Part shown: positions 11,957 through 23,464 of the stretch, piece after piece
Layout of the letters: every line of letters begins with the position of its first letter
Position numbering within the stretch: the first letter of the stretch is position 1
From: Mangifera indica
Taxonomy: Eukaryota; Streptophyta; Magnoliopsida; Sapindales; Anacardiaceae
Assembly: GCF_011075055.1 (NCBI RefSeq)
Contig: NC_058146.1
Span: 16,215,579-16,279,578, forward strand
Direction of reading: 5' to 3'
DNA length: 64,000 bases
Notes under the pieces: generated by a model
Database searches by the model: none
The model's input: the letters and a program-made list of their open reading frames with translations, nothing else
Told to the model about the DNA's origin: nothing
Translations under genes and position numbers: made by a program

Positions 11957-12520
11957 TGACTTGAGGGAGGATGTTAAGGACTGAGGTGCAAACGGTGTGT
12001 TGTATAAAAAAGTTGCGTTTCACTTGTGTGGTAAAATAGCAAGTAAAAGGAAAATATCCTTTAGTGTTTCACATTCCAGAAAAATCAAAGAGGCTAGGGC
12101 TTGGTAATTTGCTTCTGCCTTATTTCCTCTGCAACTAGAGATTCAAGCAAGCTTCAATCAATATGACGGTCAAAGATAAGTATCACTTCTTGTACTAATT
12201 TGTGTATCAATAAAACTATATATACATATTTTTAGTATACAATTTATATACATAGATGATATATCATCATGTGATTAGATGATTTTGAATTAAAGATAAA
12301 GTAACATTTAATTACATAATAACAAATAATATGTGTACCAAATTGTGAACAAAATATGTATACATGTAGTATTGCTCTTTGTGTATTGATAAATAGTTAT
12401 GACGAATCTTGACCTTTACATAGTCTAACAGTTATTTATATTGTATAAATACTTTGTATCTTATCAAATGAAAGATAATTAAAAAAATACAGAGGAATTT
12501 TTCAGTTTTTCTTACATTTT
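11957..12520 (+). mobile_element. Possible solo copia LTR
   Basis: A purine tract (TTGAGGGAGGA) is followed by TGTTAAGGACTGAGG, the usual arrangement of a polypurine tract and LTR start. A TATA-like TATAAATACTTTG lies at about 12445 and the likely end is near TTTTTCTTACA at about 12518. A 170-bp MITE sits inside. No second LTR or internal coding domain follows on this strand, so a solo LTR is inferred. It forms part of the region shared with 7743-9870. Confidence 0.45.
12208..12377. mobile_element. Palindromic MITE, 9-bp TSD (copy 3)
   Basis: A 170-bp foldback element flanked by exact 9-bp repeats TTTGTGTAT at 12199-12207 and 12378-12386. It starts CAATAAAACTATATATAC and ends TAGTATTGCTC. 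It is orthologous to the copy at 8907. Confidence 0.88.
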
Positions 12521-12804
12521 TTTCTTGCTTTTGGTGATCAAGATTGTCGATTTTCATAAAAGGGAAAAATTAGAAGAGAGAATAGCCTAGAAACCACATA
12601 TAGTTTATCTATTGAAAAATACCTCAAAAACTTCATATTATCACAAAGAAAATTACAATCGTTTATTTAAAACTTGACAGGTCCATAACAATGGTCAAAA
12701 TACATCATTTATTGTTCAATTGATGACACTTAGAATAACTATCAGAATATTGATTAAACACCGTCTGATTTAGATGGTGATTTAGAGTGTGTTTAATCCC
12801 CACC

Positions 12805-13165
12805 TTTAATTGTGGAGAGAAAGAGTTTCTTCAGAGAGAAAGAAAATATCTCAAGAATGAGTCAATATATTTCGACAAAGTCATGTGAAGAGTTATGAAA
12901 AATTAAATGAAACCGGGATGTCACCGTTTCCTTTAATTGTCTTCTTTTACGAAAAGTCTTGGAAGGGACTTGGAAGTGGGGCAAAACGACTTGGAAGTGT
13001 TAGTAGAGATTGACTAATGCATAGAGACAGTGGTGATGAGAGAGATGAAGACAGGTTCAAGTTGGGGTTTTGGAAATTATCATGTTAATGGTTTCTTTAT
13101 AAGTACCATTTTAATTTACTTACACTTCACCAAGCCCACACTTCACAAAACAAAGTTCTGCTCTC
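12805..13165 (+). promoter_or_regulatory. Receptor kinase A proximal promoter and leader (P2)
   Basis: This is the sequence directly before the receptor kinase A start. A TATA-like TTTATAA lies at 13096-13102, 64 bases before the ATG. Blocks here (GGAGAGAAAGAGTTTCTTC, CCGGGATGTCACCGTTTCC, GGAAGGGACTTGGAAGTGGG) recur at five other places in the window (9455, 55935, 58318, 59625, 60025). Whether they bind a factor is unknown; their spread can be explained by duplication of the locus. Confidence 0.6.
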
Positions 13166-16100
13166 ATGGAGAAAAATCTATTTCTCTGCATTTTCTTAGC
13201 TTTTTTCCTTCATTTTTCAACACTTTCCTTCGTTCATGCACGAGTGACCGACATTTCCACAGACAAACAAGCTCTTCTTGCCCTGAAAGCTCGTATAAGC
13301 CATGATCCGAGCAATTTGTTGACCAGCAATTGGTCCACAAGTTCTTCTGTTTGTCACTGGATGGGCATAACTTGTGGTGCTCGTCACTCAAGAGTAACAG
13401 CTTTGAATATTTCTCACTTGGGTCTCACAGCCACCCTTCCTCCTCAACTAGGAAATCTATCTTTCCTTTCAAGGCTAGACATCAGCGACAACAGCTTTTA
13501 TGGCGCTCTCCCTGAGGAATACGCACAGTTACGTCGACTGAAATATCTTGTTTTGAGTCGTAATAGCTTATCGGGTGAACTGCCTGCAAGTATTTTTGAT
13601 AATCTTCCCAATATGCAGTTGCTTTATTTGCATTTTAACATGTTCGAAGGAAAAATACCATCGACCATATCAAAATGCAGAAGCCTGCAAAACTTATCCT
13701 TGTCATTCAATAATTTCACAGGAGCCATTCCGAAGGAAATCGGAAACTTGACTCAACTTAGGGCGATCTATCTTGGAGTCAACAAACTCGGAGGTAAGTT
13801 ATATGCAACTTTGTTTTTAGTTACTTTTTACATTACGAATAAAATTATACGTATAAACAAATTGTATAAACTTATTTATAAAAATTAAAGTGACAACTTA
13901 TAATTCGGTGATGTGATTGTTTATTTTTTTTTTAATTTTAAATCATTCAATCAAATGCTACTACATCAAAATAAGTTTATACAATTTATTTACATATATA
14001 ATATTAACTTTACATTGCATGTGTTCCTTTTAGAAATTTTCTAAAAAATATATTACTTATTTATAATGATTTTGTAGGAGAAATTCCAAAAGAGCTTGGC
14101 AATCTAGCAAAACTGGAGCTATTATCACTGCAAAATAGTTACTTAACAGGAACTATTCCCTCACTTATCTTCAACCTTTCTTTCTTAATTTCCATGGACT
14201 TTTGGGAAAATAGCCTGACTGGTAGCCTTCCGGAAAACATGTGCCAACATTTTCCCAATCTTAAAGAACTATACTTGTCTTATAATCATCTCTCTGGTCG
14301 GATTCCATACAGCCTGGGGCAATGCAGAATGCTTCGTATTCTTATGTTGTCAAACAACCAATTCGAAGAACATATTCCTAGAGGAATTGGAAACTTGACA
14401 TTAATCAAGTATCTATATCTAAATTCGAACAAATTGACAGGTAAATAATAAAACTTCATTTTATTATGACTTGTGGAACTCATCACCTTCGATTAACAGC
14501 TTTGAATATTTTTGACTTGGGTTTCACAGCCACCCTTCCTCCACAACTAGGGAATCTATCTTCCCTTTCAAGGCTAGACATAAGCAACAACAGCTTTTAT
14601 GGCTCTCTCCCTGCAAGCATTTTTGACAATGTTCCCAATCTGCAGTTGCTTTATTTGCATTCTAACATGTTCGAGGGAAAAATTCCATCGACCTTATCAA
14701 GATGCGGAAGCTTGCAAAACTTATCCTTGTCATTCAATAATTTCACAGGAGCCATTCCGAAAGAAATTGGAAACATGACTCGACTTAGAGAGATCTATCT
14801 TGGAGTCAACAAACTCCAAGGTCTGTTATATGAAACGCTGTTTTTAGTTACTGTTACTGATATTCTTTTTACATTCCTTGTCATTCAGTAATATTTTTAA
14901 TGATTTTGTAGGAGAAATTCCAAGAGAGCTTGGCAATCTTGCGAAACTTGAGCTATTATCACTGCAAAATAGTTACTTAACAGGAACTATTCCCTCACTT
15001 ATCTTCAACCTTTCTTCTTTAATTTCCATGGACTTTTCAGAAAATAGCCTGACTGGTAGCCTTCCAGAAAACATGTGCCAGCATCTGCCTAATCTTGAAA
15101 GACTATTCGTGTCTTATAATCATCTCTCTGGTCAGATTCCCTACAGTTTGGGGCAATGCAGAATGCTTCGTATTCTTATATTGTCGAGCAACCAATTCGA
15201 AGGAAATATTCCGGAAGAAATTGGAAACTTGACATTAATCAGTTATCTATATCTAGACTCGAACAAATTAACAGGTAAGTAATAAACCTCTCTCAAAATT
15301 TCATGTTCTCAGGAATTAATTTCATTTTGTTATAATTGTAACACTCCTAGTTAAATATTATATGATCAAAACATAAGTGAGATGTTGGGTATTTATAAAT
15401 ATCTTACATCGTTTGTGGATGCTCAAATAAGATTAGTAAAATAGTTTGTTAGCTTCCAAGCTATTAAGCCGTGCAAAACTGTGTTGAATTGTGTGTTCAA
15501 AAAGGACAATATTTTGATGTTAAAATAATCCAATTTACTAATTGAGCTATCTTATTTTTAGGTGAGATACCGAAAGAAATTGGAATTCTTCATAATCTTG
15601 AGCGGTTGGTTCTTGCATATAACTACCTGGTTGGCCTTGTCCCAACTACTGTATTCAACATTTCAACAATGAAATATCTTGCATTGTATGTCAATCAACT
15701 CTCTGGAATTCTTCCATCAATTGCAGAGCTTTCAAACCTTGAGGGTCTTTGGATATGGGGAAATAATTTCAGTGCACCATTTCCTGATTTCATCACCAAT
15801 GCTTCGAAGCTCTCATTTCTAGAAATCCAATATAATTCATTCTCAGGTTTCATTCCTGGTACAATTGGCGATTTAAAAAATCTTGAGAGACTAGATTTAA
15901 CATATAATTACTTCACTTCTACTCCTGATTTGAGCTTTCTTTCCAATTTGACAAATTGCAAGAGTCTAAGAGTTCTAAGCTTAGGCAAAAATCCACTAAA
16001 TAGCATCCTTCCAAGTTCCATAGGGAATCTTTCTATTTCATTGGAACATTTAAAGATAAATGATTGCAACACTAGTGGCAAAATTCCCGAAGAAGTTGGA

Positions 16101-18416
16101 AACTTGAAAAACTTGATAGAACTACAATTACAAGATAATGAATTGACTGGACCAATTCCAGTTACCATGGATGGATTGCAGAATCTCCAAGGTTTGTATC
16201 TTCAAAATAATAAATTTGAAGGACTCATCCCAGAATTTTTTTGTCATTTAAATGAATTGGGTGAGTTGAATTTGGGGGAAAACAAGTTTTGTGGAGTTAT
16301 ACCTGCATGTATTGGCTATCTCACTGCATTGAGAAAATTGTTTTTAGGTTCAAACCAATTAACTTCTATACCATCAACTTTGTGGAACCTGGAGGATCTC
16401 TTGTACTTTGATTTGTCATCAAATTATCTTAACGGATCTCTTCCATTAGACATTGAAAAACTTAAGGTTGTCATAGCTATAAATCTGTCAAGGAATCTTT
16501 TATCAAGAGAGATTCCAATTGCTATTGGAAGCCTAGAAAATCTACAATCTCTCTCTCTAGAGTACAACAAATTACAACACTCCATTCCTGAAACATTTGG
16601 CAACTTGAAAAGCCTGGAATTCTTGGATTTGTCTGGAAACAACCTTTCTGGAGTGATTCCCAAGTCTTTGGAGGCACTCATGTACCTCAAATATCTAAAT
16701 TTATCTTTCAACCAACTAAGTGGCGAAATTCCTAGAGGAGGGTCCTTCAAAAATTTCTCAGCTAAATCGTTTATAGGGAATCTTGCATTGTGTGGACCTC
16801 CTCAACTGCAAGTTCCACCATGCAAAAAAAGCACTCATCGAAAATCAAGGGCTAAAAAGGTTTTCCTGTTGATTCTTTTGCCAACATGCATTGCAATATC
16901 ATTAGTTGTCCTAGTTCTTATGTCTTTGTTTATCTGGAAAAGGAAAACAAGGCCAACTACCAATGTTGATTTTTGTCTTGGAGGAACATGGAGAAAAATT
17001 TCTTACCAAGAACTTGTGAGAGCAATGAATGGATTTAGTGAGAACAACTTGCTTGGCAAAGGAAGTTACGGTTCAGTTTACAAAGGAACATTAGATGAGG
17101 GAATGGTGGTTGCAGCAAAAGTATTCCACTTGGATTTTGAAGGAGCTCTTACAAGTTTTGAAACTGAATGTGAAGTAATAAGAGGTCTTCGTCATCGAAA
17201 TCTTGTCAAAGCCATCAGCAGTTGTTCAAATGATGATTTGAAATCTTTGATATTTGAATACATGCCTAATGGGAGCCTGGAGAAATTGTTGTTTGACGAG
17301 AAGAATGTTTTGGACATTTCTCATAGACTGAATATAATGATCGATGTTGCTTCAGCTTTGGAATATCTCCACTTCGGCTATTCAGTCCCAATCATTCATT
17401 GTGACATAAAGCCAAGCAATGTCCTACTAGACGAACATATGGCTGCACATTTGAGTGATTTTGACATTGCAAAGCTCTTAGGTGAAGAAAACTCCTTGAC
17501 ACAAACAAAGACCTTTGCCACCATTGGTTATATAGCACCAGGTAATTGTTTTATTTTTTTTAAATGACAACATTTGGAGATATGAAACTATCAACTTATT
17601 TTAGTGAAATGATTGAATTTTGTTTTTCTTATTCGAGAGGCTTAACTTTCAAATTTTTATATTAAAAGATCCAAACTTTTAAATTTTCCTATATAAAAAA
17701 CCAAACTTCAATATTTTCTATTAAATGTATTAAACAAACACAATTAAATTTATTTAGTTTTGTTTTATTTTGGAAACAAGTTCCTTAGTTTGATATTTTT
17801 ATTAGGAAATAGTGAAAGTTTAGTCATTCAATAAGAAAATTTGAAAATTTGGTTCCTCAATAGGAAAAAATTGAAAGTTCAATTATATCAATTCAAAAAA
17901 TATAAAGTTTAGTTCTTTCAATAAAAATAGATGATAGTTCGATACCTCCATTTGTTGTAATTTTTTTATTAAAACTTCGATTTGCTACTGTTTATGTATA
18001 GCAATGAGAATGCACATGCACGATTACTGTGATCAGAATACGGGAGAGAAGGAAAAGTATCTAGACAAGGAGATGTGTACAGCTATGGTGTCATGCTAAT
18101 GGAAACATTTACCAAGAAGAAGCCAACAAATGAAATGTTTACAGAAGAAATAAGCTTAAGGAGGTGGGTTAGTGAATCATTATGCAACACAGTGATACAA
18201 GTCGTGGACACAGATTTGCTTACAAGGGATGGTGAACATTTCTCAAGCAAGGAAGAATGTGTGTCGTCTATCTTAAGCTTGGCTATAGAGTGTACAAGAG
18301 AATCACCTCTGGATAGGATCACTATGAAAGAAGTAGTGACAAGACTCATCAAAATTAGAGCCCAACTTGCAAAAATTGAAATAAGAAAAGGCGGATGGGT
18401 TTTGAATTTAGGCTAA
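13166..18416 (+). CDS. LRR-XII receptor-like kinase A (non-RD)
   Basis: Predicted plasma-membrane receptor kinase of the Xa21/EFR/At3g47570 type, a family that includes pattern-recognition receptors. My model joins 13166-13793, 14078-14440, 14912-15274, 15562-17541 and 18037-18416: all introns GT/AG and phase 1, 1237 codons without a stop. Seen: signal peptide (residues 1-25), LRR N-cap with CHWMGITC, LRRs from about 78 to 860, a membrane helix near 885-910, then a kinase with P-loop GKGSYGSVYKG near 950, catalytic Lys971, and HCD in place of HRD (Asp1066), so non-RD. The DFG motif reads DFD (Asp at residue 1086, codon 17463-17465), which may weaken magnesium binding. The intron after GYIAP is the usual one in this family. 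Exons 2 and 3 are duplicates of each other (363 nt each), and a duplicated partial exon 1 lies in the intron between them. Splicing is predicted, not proven. Confidence 0.8.
14464..14829 (+). pseudogene. Duplicated exon 1 stranded in an intron
   Basis: This open stretch repeats the later part of exon 1 of receptor kinase A (from CGTHHLRLTALN to GVNKLQG), with one 24-residue LRR missing in frame. It ends with a plausible donor (CAAG/GTCTGT) but has no AG acceptor between the exon 2 donor at 14441 and its own start, so it cannot be spliced in as an internal exon. It is best read as the relic of a tandem duplication covering exon 1 (3' part) to exon 2. Confidence 0.75.
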
Positions 18417-18783
18417 CTTCCTTCTAATTTCAATGAAAATAAAGTTGTAATATAGGTGATCAACCACATACCTTTAAACCTTTCATTTGTCTATGTTATG
18501 TTATTTAACTATAGATAATTGCTTTTGATTTGCAAAGAGAAATGGGAGAACTGGCTAGCCAACATCCTATCAATGAGACAGCTTGAGTTGGCAACCTTCT
18601 ACCTCTGCCATGAGTTTTATGACAAGTAAATGCATGTTATAAGGTCAACTTGGTTAAAAAAAGTTCTTGTAATGAATTTTTAAATTTGATGGATCTTCAT
18701 GTAGTAAGGATAAAGTATAGGGGTATTGAAATTTTCCTATTTTCACTAGTGATAAATTATAGTATCTATTATTATTATTATTT
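18417..18783 (+). other. 3' flank of receptor kinase A
   Basis: A polyadenylation-like AATAAA lies at 18438-18443, 22 bases after the stop codon, with TTGTAAT following. The whole flank is closely paralleled after gene B (43077-43440, AATAAA at 43098-43103). No gene here. Confidence 0.6.
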
Positions 18784-18790
18784 TGATACT

Positions 18791-18824
<34 letters not shown>
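18791..18824. repeat. (TA)n(CA)n microsatellite
   Basis: A run of TA dinucleotides passes directly into a run of CA dinucleotides. The corresponding site after gene B (about 43455-43472) is much shorter. Confidence 0.95.
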
Positions 18825-18829
18825 TTTAA

Positions 18830-19705
18830 CAAAAACCAGCCAGGGGCAAACAACCTAAGTTCATCCTCAAGACGGACGGTAGCAAAATCACCAGGTAACA
18901 AGGAGCCCATCAAACCAATTTAGAGAACCAACATAAAGATCAACACGATCATGATCAGACAACACTTCCAACCCATACTACAGGGAGCCCGCTGGATCCA
19001 CACAGTTCACTTACACAACAATCCTTTATGCCTAGGAAGCCATTGAAACACCAGCGCCTTCACAGACCAGGCAGCCAAGAAATCCACCAGAACTGCCCTC
19101 CAGAAACCAAAAAAAGCAGCTTGCAAAAATTGCAGATGGCACAAGTGGAAGGACAGATGCAGCAGCCGAAACAAACAGAGCGCACTCAGGAACCACCAAC
19201 AGGAGCGGCAGCAGTACAAATAAGGAGATTAGCAGAAGCAGATTGTATTTTCCAGGGATGGGAGCTCCAGCAAGAACAGAGCAGCAAACACATTGGAAGA
19301 AGCTAGGCCGATGCAGAGGAGAACCACAGAGAGCCAGAGACCACCAGGGAGTTGCAGAGAAAAGGCGGAAACAGAGAACGCAGGGATGAAGAAGCCATAA
19401 AAAGTCCAGCGGCAGAAGAGATGAGGAGGTGGAGATGGACATTCACTCAAAAGGACCAGAGCAACCCGCACCAAACCACCCAAGTTGGAACCAGCAAAAG
19501 GAAAGGAGAAGCACCTGCAAAAAAATACCCAGTTAGTAAAAAGGCTGCCACCTCCAAAGAGCTGAAGCCTCAACACTTGAAGATGCAGTTCGACAGGCCC
19601 CAATTCCAAGCAATGGCTTTATTGGCATTCGGCGGTGGGAAGTTTGAGAGGTCAGCCCCTCTATCTCTAACTAGCCTCCTGATCCTTTCCACAAATCTCA
19701 TCGGG
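18830..19705 (-). repeat. GC-rich repeat of unknown class (copy A)
   Basis: A markedly GC-richer segment with open frames on both strands that look like compositional artefacts rather than a protein. It is present in a longer form at 43475-44640 after gene B, where extra sequence lies inside. Read on the minus strand it ends in an AT-rich microsatellite with TAA-like repeats, as a LINE 3' end might, but I see no reverse transcriptase or endonuclease motif. Class unresolved. Confidence 0.5.
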
Positions 19706-20130
19706 GAGTAGGGCCTCGTCCACTAACCATGCAACATGGCATGTTTTCATGCGTTTTATTAACGAAGTAGTTGTCAATTCAACCAATAAAAATTTTTGGT
19801 AAAGAACTTTTAAAGTTATTATAATTTTGAAAAATAGTTTTAAAGACTAGTAGGATTAGCTTTTGAAATTGGGATTATTTGTAAAGCTAATTTGCATTAA
19901 CAAAATGACAAATATACCCATACATAATTCTCTAAATTGCAAAATGAACTTAGATAAACATTTAATTCATTGCATAAATAATTTCATAAATTATTTATAA
20001 ATTATAGACACAATTCATTACTTGTTTTCCTCAACTTTGGCCATGTATTTTAAAAAAAAAATTTAAATAATGGAACAATATTTCAAAGACATCTCACTCA
20101 ATGTCTTACACCTCAAATAATTCATACAAC
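19706..20130 (+). repeat. Dispersed repeat family D, copy 2
   Basis: It begins GGGCCTCGTCCACTAACCAT and continues through the AT-rich body (CAAATATACCCATACATAAT) and a longer tail ending in AATAATGGAACAATAT. The same extended form occurs at 44640-45030 and 58755-59145. Confidence 0.75.
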
Positions 20131-20960
20131 ATATCCAAAGAAGAGATAAGAACACTTGAATGCATCAAATTATCACTTTTTTCTATTGAAGGGATCAAAT
20201 TTTTTTTTTTTTAATTAAAGAAACCAAACTCCTGTATTTTTCTATGAAAGAAATCAAATTTTTGGATTTTCTTATAGAGGGGATGAAACTTGCAATATTT
20301 GTATTGAAAGTACTAATAAACATAATTATAATCATTTTGTTTTGAAAGCAAGAATCAGGAAAACTGTGTTCCTTCAATAGAAAAAAAAAATTGAAAATTT
20401 AGTTCACTCAATAGGAAATTGTAAAAGTTCAATCCTTTAAAAAAAAAAATGTTTCACATAGAAAATGGTAATTGTTCAATGACTAGAGATATTGTTATTC
20501 TTATACAAAATTATATACCCTAAGGGATAACTTAAAATTTATGTAGTGTATCAAGCTGAGAACACTTCCACAAGGAAAATTTGTTTGGAACTTGTTTGTA
20601 TGGAAGTGACTGTTGTTATTTATATCTATGTATAAAGTCAAGGTTTTGCTGTTATTTATATGTAGAAAACAAAGAAGAAGAACTTCGATATATATAATGT
20701 CCAATTAGAAGTATGATGACCCCTTTCGTGTGTTGAAAAGAATTGGGTTGTGACATACTGATTGGAACTGCCGGACAAAATGAAAATCCACCTGACATTT
20801 CCTGCTTTTTGCATCAAGTTTTTGCAAAAACGGCTGTTCATGGGGCATCTATGAATCCATATATGCACGCACAAGATCATCTATTGGAACGAGACATATG
20901 GACACTTTCTACTGCTCCACTGCAACTCATGGGCGCATTTCAAAGCCACTGAAAGGACTT
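20131..20960. other. Duplicated non-coding region, unassigned
   Basis: This is shared almost base for base with 45080-45830. A 69-codon plus-strand frame (20743-20952) is open here but broken in the sister copy and matches no family I know. No motif supports a gene. Confidence 0.5.
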
Positions 20961-21049
20961 TTTCTCTTTTTGCTCTGCCTGATCTAGCAGTGAAATGTTT
21001 TTTCGCTCTTTCGATGATGATTCGTTTCCATTGGCAAGTGTTTCGCCAT

Positions 21050-21930
21050 CGTTTTCATCAACATTTCTTTATAGAAAGTGTCCATATACCACTTGATAAT
21101 TTCTTTATAATATCGGCGGCTCGAAGCCTTTCCCTCTCTCCAGCATCCAAAGCAATTTCAGCAGGCAGTTTATTCGTGGCTGTTTTATCAGATTGCTGCT
21201 CTGAATCATTTGAAGTATCCCTCGTTTCAGATTGCTGTATTGGTTCATGAACACCAGAAGATGCATTCCCAGCTTTATTTTCAACATTTTTCTCAACATT
21301 TTCAGGATTTTCACCAATTTCAATGATGTTTTGTCCTGAAGGTGTCCTGCTCAAGTTTGATTCTGAGCTCTGGTTCATTTTCACACTGTTAGACTGATTA
21401 AGCTTGCCTCCCACATCTGAACAAGAGAAGAAGTGCCAGATTTTCCAACCCTTGGAGACTTCTGAAGCTGACAAGAACCTCCAATAATTTCTGAGCTTTC
21501 TCCATTATACATTGATGGTGTTCCTGATGAAGAACCCAAAAGCTCTGCCTCCCGGTTCTGTTTCTCCATTTTTGACTGCATAACTCTAGCCGGTATCGCA
21601 GCTCACTTATCACGAATCCGAGACCGCTTGGAGGAAGAATTTATGTTACAATCTCCATTACTCCTGTTAATCTTGTTACTTCTGCTATTTTTACTACTTC
21701 GAAACCGTAAATTTTGATGATAGTTTTGATTCTGATCACCATTCCCTTGTTCTTGGGCAACACTGGAATCGATTTTACTCACTGGATTCTTCAAATTATC
21801 ATCTACAGTGACGCCAATATGAATCTGAAAATGACCCCGGACAAGCTTTTTAAGATTCTTTTGAAACTCAGCGGCTCTGGCATTGCTTTCTCCGCATCTA
21901 TGTCTCTCAAAACACAATAAAAGGGCAAAG
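21050..21930 (-). pseudogene. Possible RING-type E3 ligase N-terminal fragment
   Basis: On the minus strand three overlapping frames (21917 to 21603, 21581 to 21381, 21474 to 21058) read as one decayed protein. Pieces such as ARAAEFQKNLKKLVRGHF, EKQNREAELLGSS and TSSLVQMWEA resemble, from memory, the N-terminal half of a plant RING/U-box E3 family (type of At2g27950), in which similar blocks follow each other in this order. At least two frameshifts break it and the C-terminal RING is absent. No intron signal is needed to join the parts, so a retrocopy or captured fragment is possible. It has no counterpart in the sister segment at 45.8 kb. The family call is tentative. Confidence 0.45.
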
Positions 21931-22067
21931 ACGAGGCGAATTCAACTTAGGAAGAATCCATTGAATTGAAAACACTGCTGTGCTTTCTGAAACCAATGAA
22001 TAAATATCAAAGTGGAAAGTAGCCTCACTATTACTGGGAGTAATCCGATTTTGAACATTACCAGTAA

Positions 22068-22586
22068 GGGGTTGTTTGGTTTCAAGATTTAAAAATTACT
22101 TTGTTTGATTTGTCAGTAATAAAATATGGGGTCGTTTGGTTTTAAGATTTAAAGATTATCTTGTTTGATTTGTCAGTAATAAAATATTATGATAATATTT
22201 TATTACCAATCCTAACGTGATAGGTAATATAAGTGATAATCTGATTATCACCTTCACCTTAAGTATTAAAATATTATCAAGGTAATCGTGAATTTATTAA
22301 AATTATATTATTATTTATTAATTTTTTGAGATAAAAATAAATTTATTTTTAATTAATATAACAAATAATATAAAAAATATTTGAAAATAATTATATTCAT
22401 GGGTATTTAAGTAAAATAATTCATTAGTATTCTTTTGTTGTTTTTAACCAAACATAATAATTATTTATACCAACCAAATTTTATCAAACATAGTAATCAT
22501 TTATACCCAGTAATTTTATAAGTAATCAATCTTTAAATTAATCTCTTTATTTTGGTAATAAAATATTATCCAAACCAAACGCCTCC
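22068..22586. mobile_element. Tourist-like (PIF/Harbinger) MITE
   Basis: The element is flanked by TAA at 22065-22067 and 22587-22589. Its ends are inverted: left GGGGTTGTTTGGTTT, right end reverse complement GGAGGCGTTTGGTTT. It is AT-rich and non-coding. The first 59 bases or so are repeated in tandem at 22127-22186, so the left terminus is present twice. The 3-bp TAA duplication with such termini is typical of PIF/Harbinger MITEs. Confidence 0.85.
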
Positions 22587-22589
22587 TAA

Positions 22590-23233
22590 AGGTAAACTAT
22601 TCTTCCCACACAATTGGCATACTACCTATGGATGGTTGAATACTATTTAGACTTGTGTTCTTAAAGACATTATGTCTCATTTTTTCTACAGAATTAATAT
22701 TTGTGCTGGTATTTGCATAGTACACTCATTCGCATTCCAACTTTAAAAACTAATCTCATTAGAAGTAATACATTTTGAAATAAAAACTAAACATTCTTTA
22801 ACTTATAAGGACTAATAACCAACTCATAAGTAACCGGTCATAGTTTTTCTAATAAGTATATTGAGTAATACATTGTTTAATAAAATTTGAGACAGAATCA
22901 TCTTTTACATTCATAAAAGATGAGAGACATGTGATCAGACTTCTTAGATGCTCTTCAAACTCATGAGCACTTACTGAGAACAAGATTTGTGCCCTCTAGT
23001 AGCGATAGTTGTCTTTTGACGATTTCAATTTTATTGCCTATAGACTTGAGACTAGAAAACTCCCACTTGAGACAAGTGTTGAGATACAAAGGCCCAAATG
23101 TTGCATTTTTCTCCAATGCACTTTGATAGTTCATCTACGTATGAACAACATCCATTTTTAGATGTAGGTCAGAGGCTTTGATACCATAAAACAAAAATAT
23201 CAAAAGAGAAAATAGCCTAGGAACCACAATTAT
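22590..23233 (-). other. Unassigned, possible retroelement leader
   Basis: A GCTTTGATACCAT string near 23176-23188 is the reverse complement of a primer-binding site (ATGGTATCAAAGC), which suggests a minus-strand retroelement start. I could not identify a gag protein or an LTR to go with it. Confidence 0.3.
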
Positions 23234-23464
23234 AGTTGAATAACTCAAAGTTATTTTCTAGATAGTTGTTAGCATGTTCTTAGTTGGTCCTACTTTAGTT
23301 ATTGATAATGGGTTAATTTGTTAGTAAGCGGTCAAATTCTTTTTGTAGTTAGTGTCATATTTGTAAGTTGCATAAATCTGGTGTCATTGTTTGTTTTGTA
23401 GAAAAATAAAAATCAGTCTTTATTTTCCACAAGTTTGAGTGCAGTGTTGCTTAAATTTTCAACA
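23234..23464 (+). repeat. Copia 5' LTR
   Basis: 231 bases, ending directly before a degenerate methionine-tRNA primer-binding site (TTGGTATTAAAGTG). The start is mutated compared with the TGTTGAATAA of the right-hand copy. Confidence 0.7.

Noticed and set aside
14464..14829. Stranded exon-1 copy as a coding exon of receptor kinase A
   Set aside because: No AG acceptor lies between the donor at 14441 and this stretch, and reading through the intron meets a stop in the GTAAATAATAA after exon 2.
15908..16168. Minus-strand frames inside receptor kinase A and B (also 16424-16750, 18083-18352, 40902-41411, 42743-43054)
   Set aside because: Antisense shadows of LRR and kinase codons; the sense strand explains the openness.
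20656..20952. Frames on both strands near 20.7-20.9 kb, similar at 45.5-45.8 kb
   Set aside because: The similarity is due to segmental duplication; the frames differ in length and break in one copy, and no family is recognisable.
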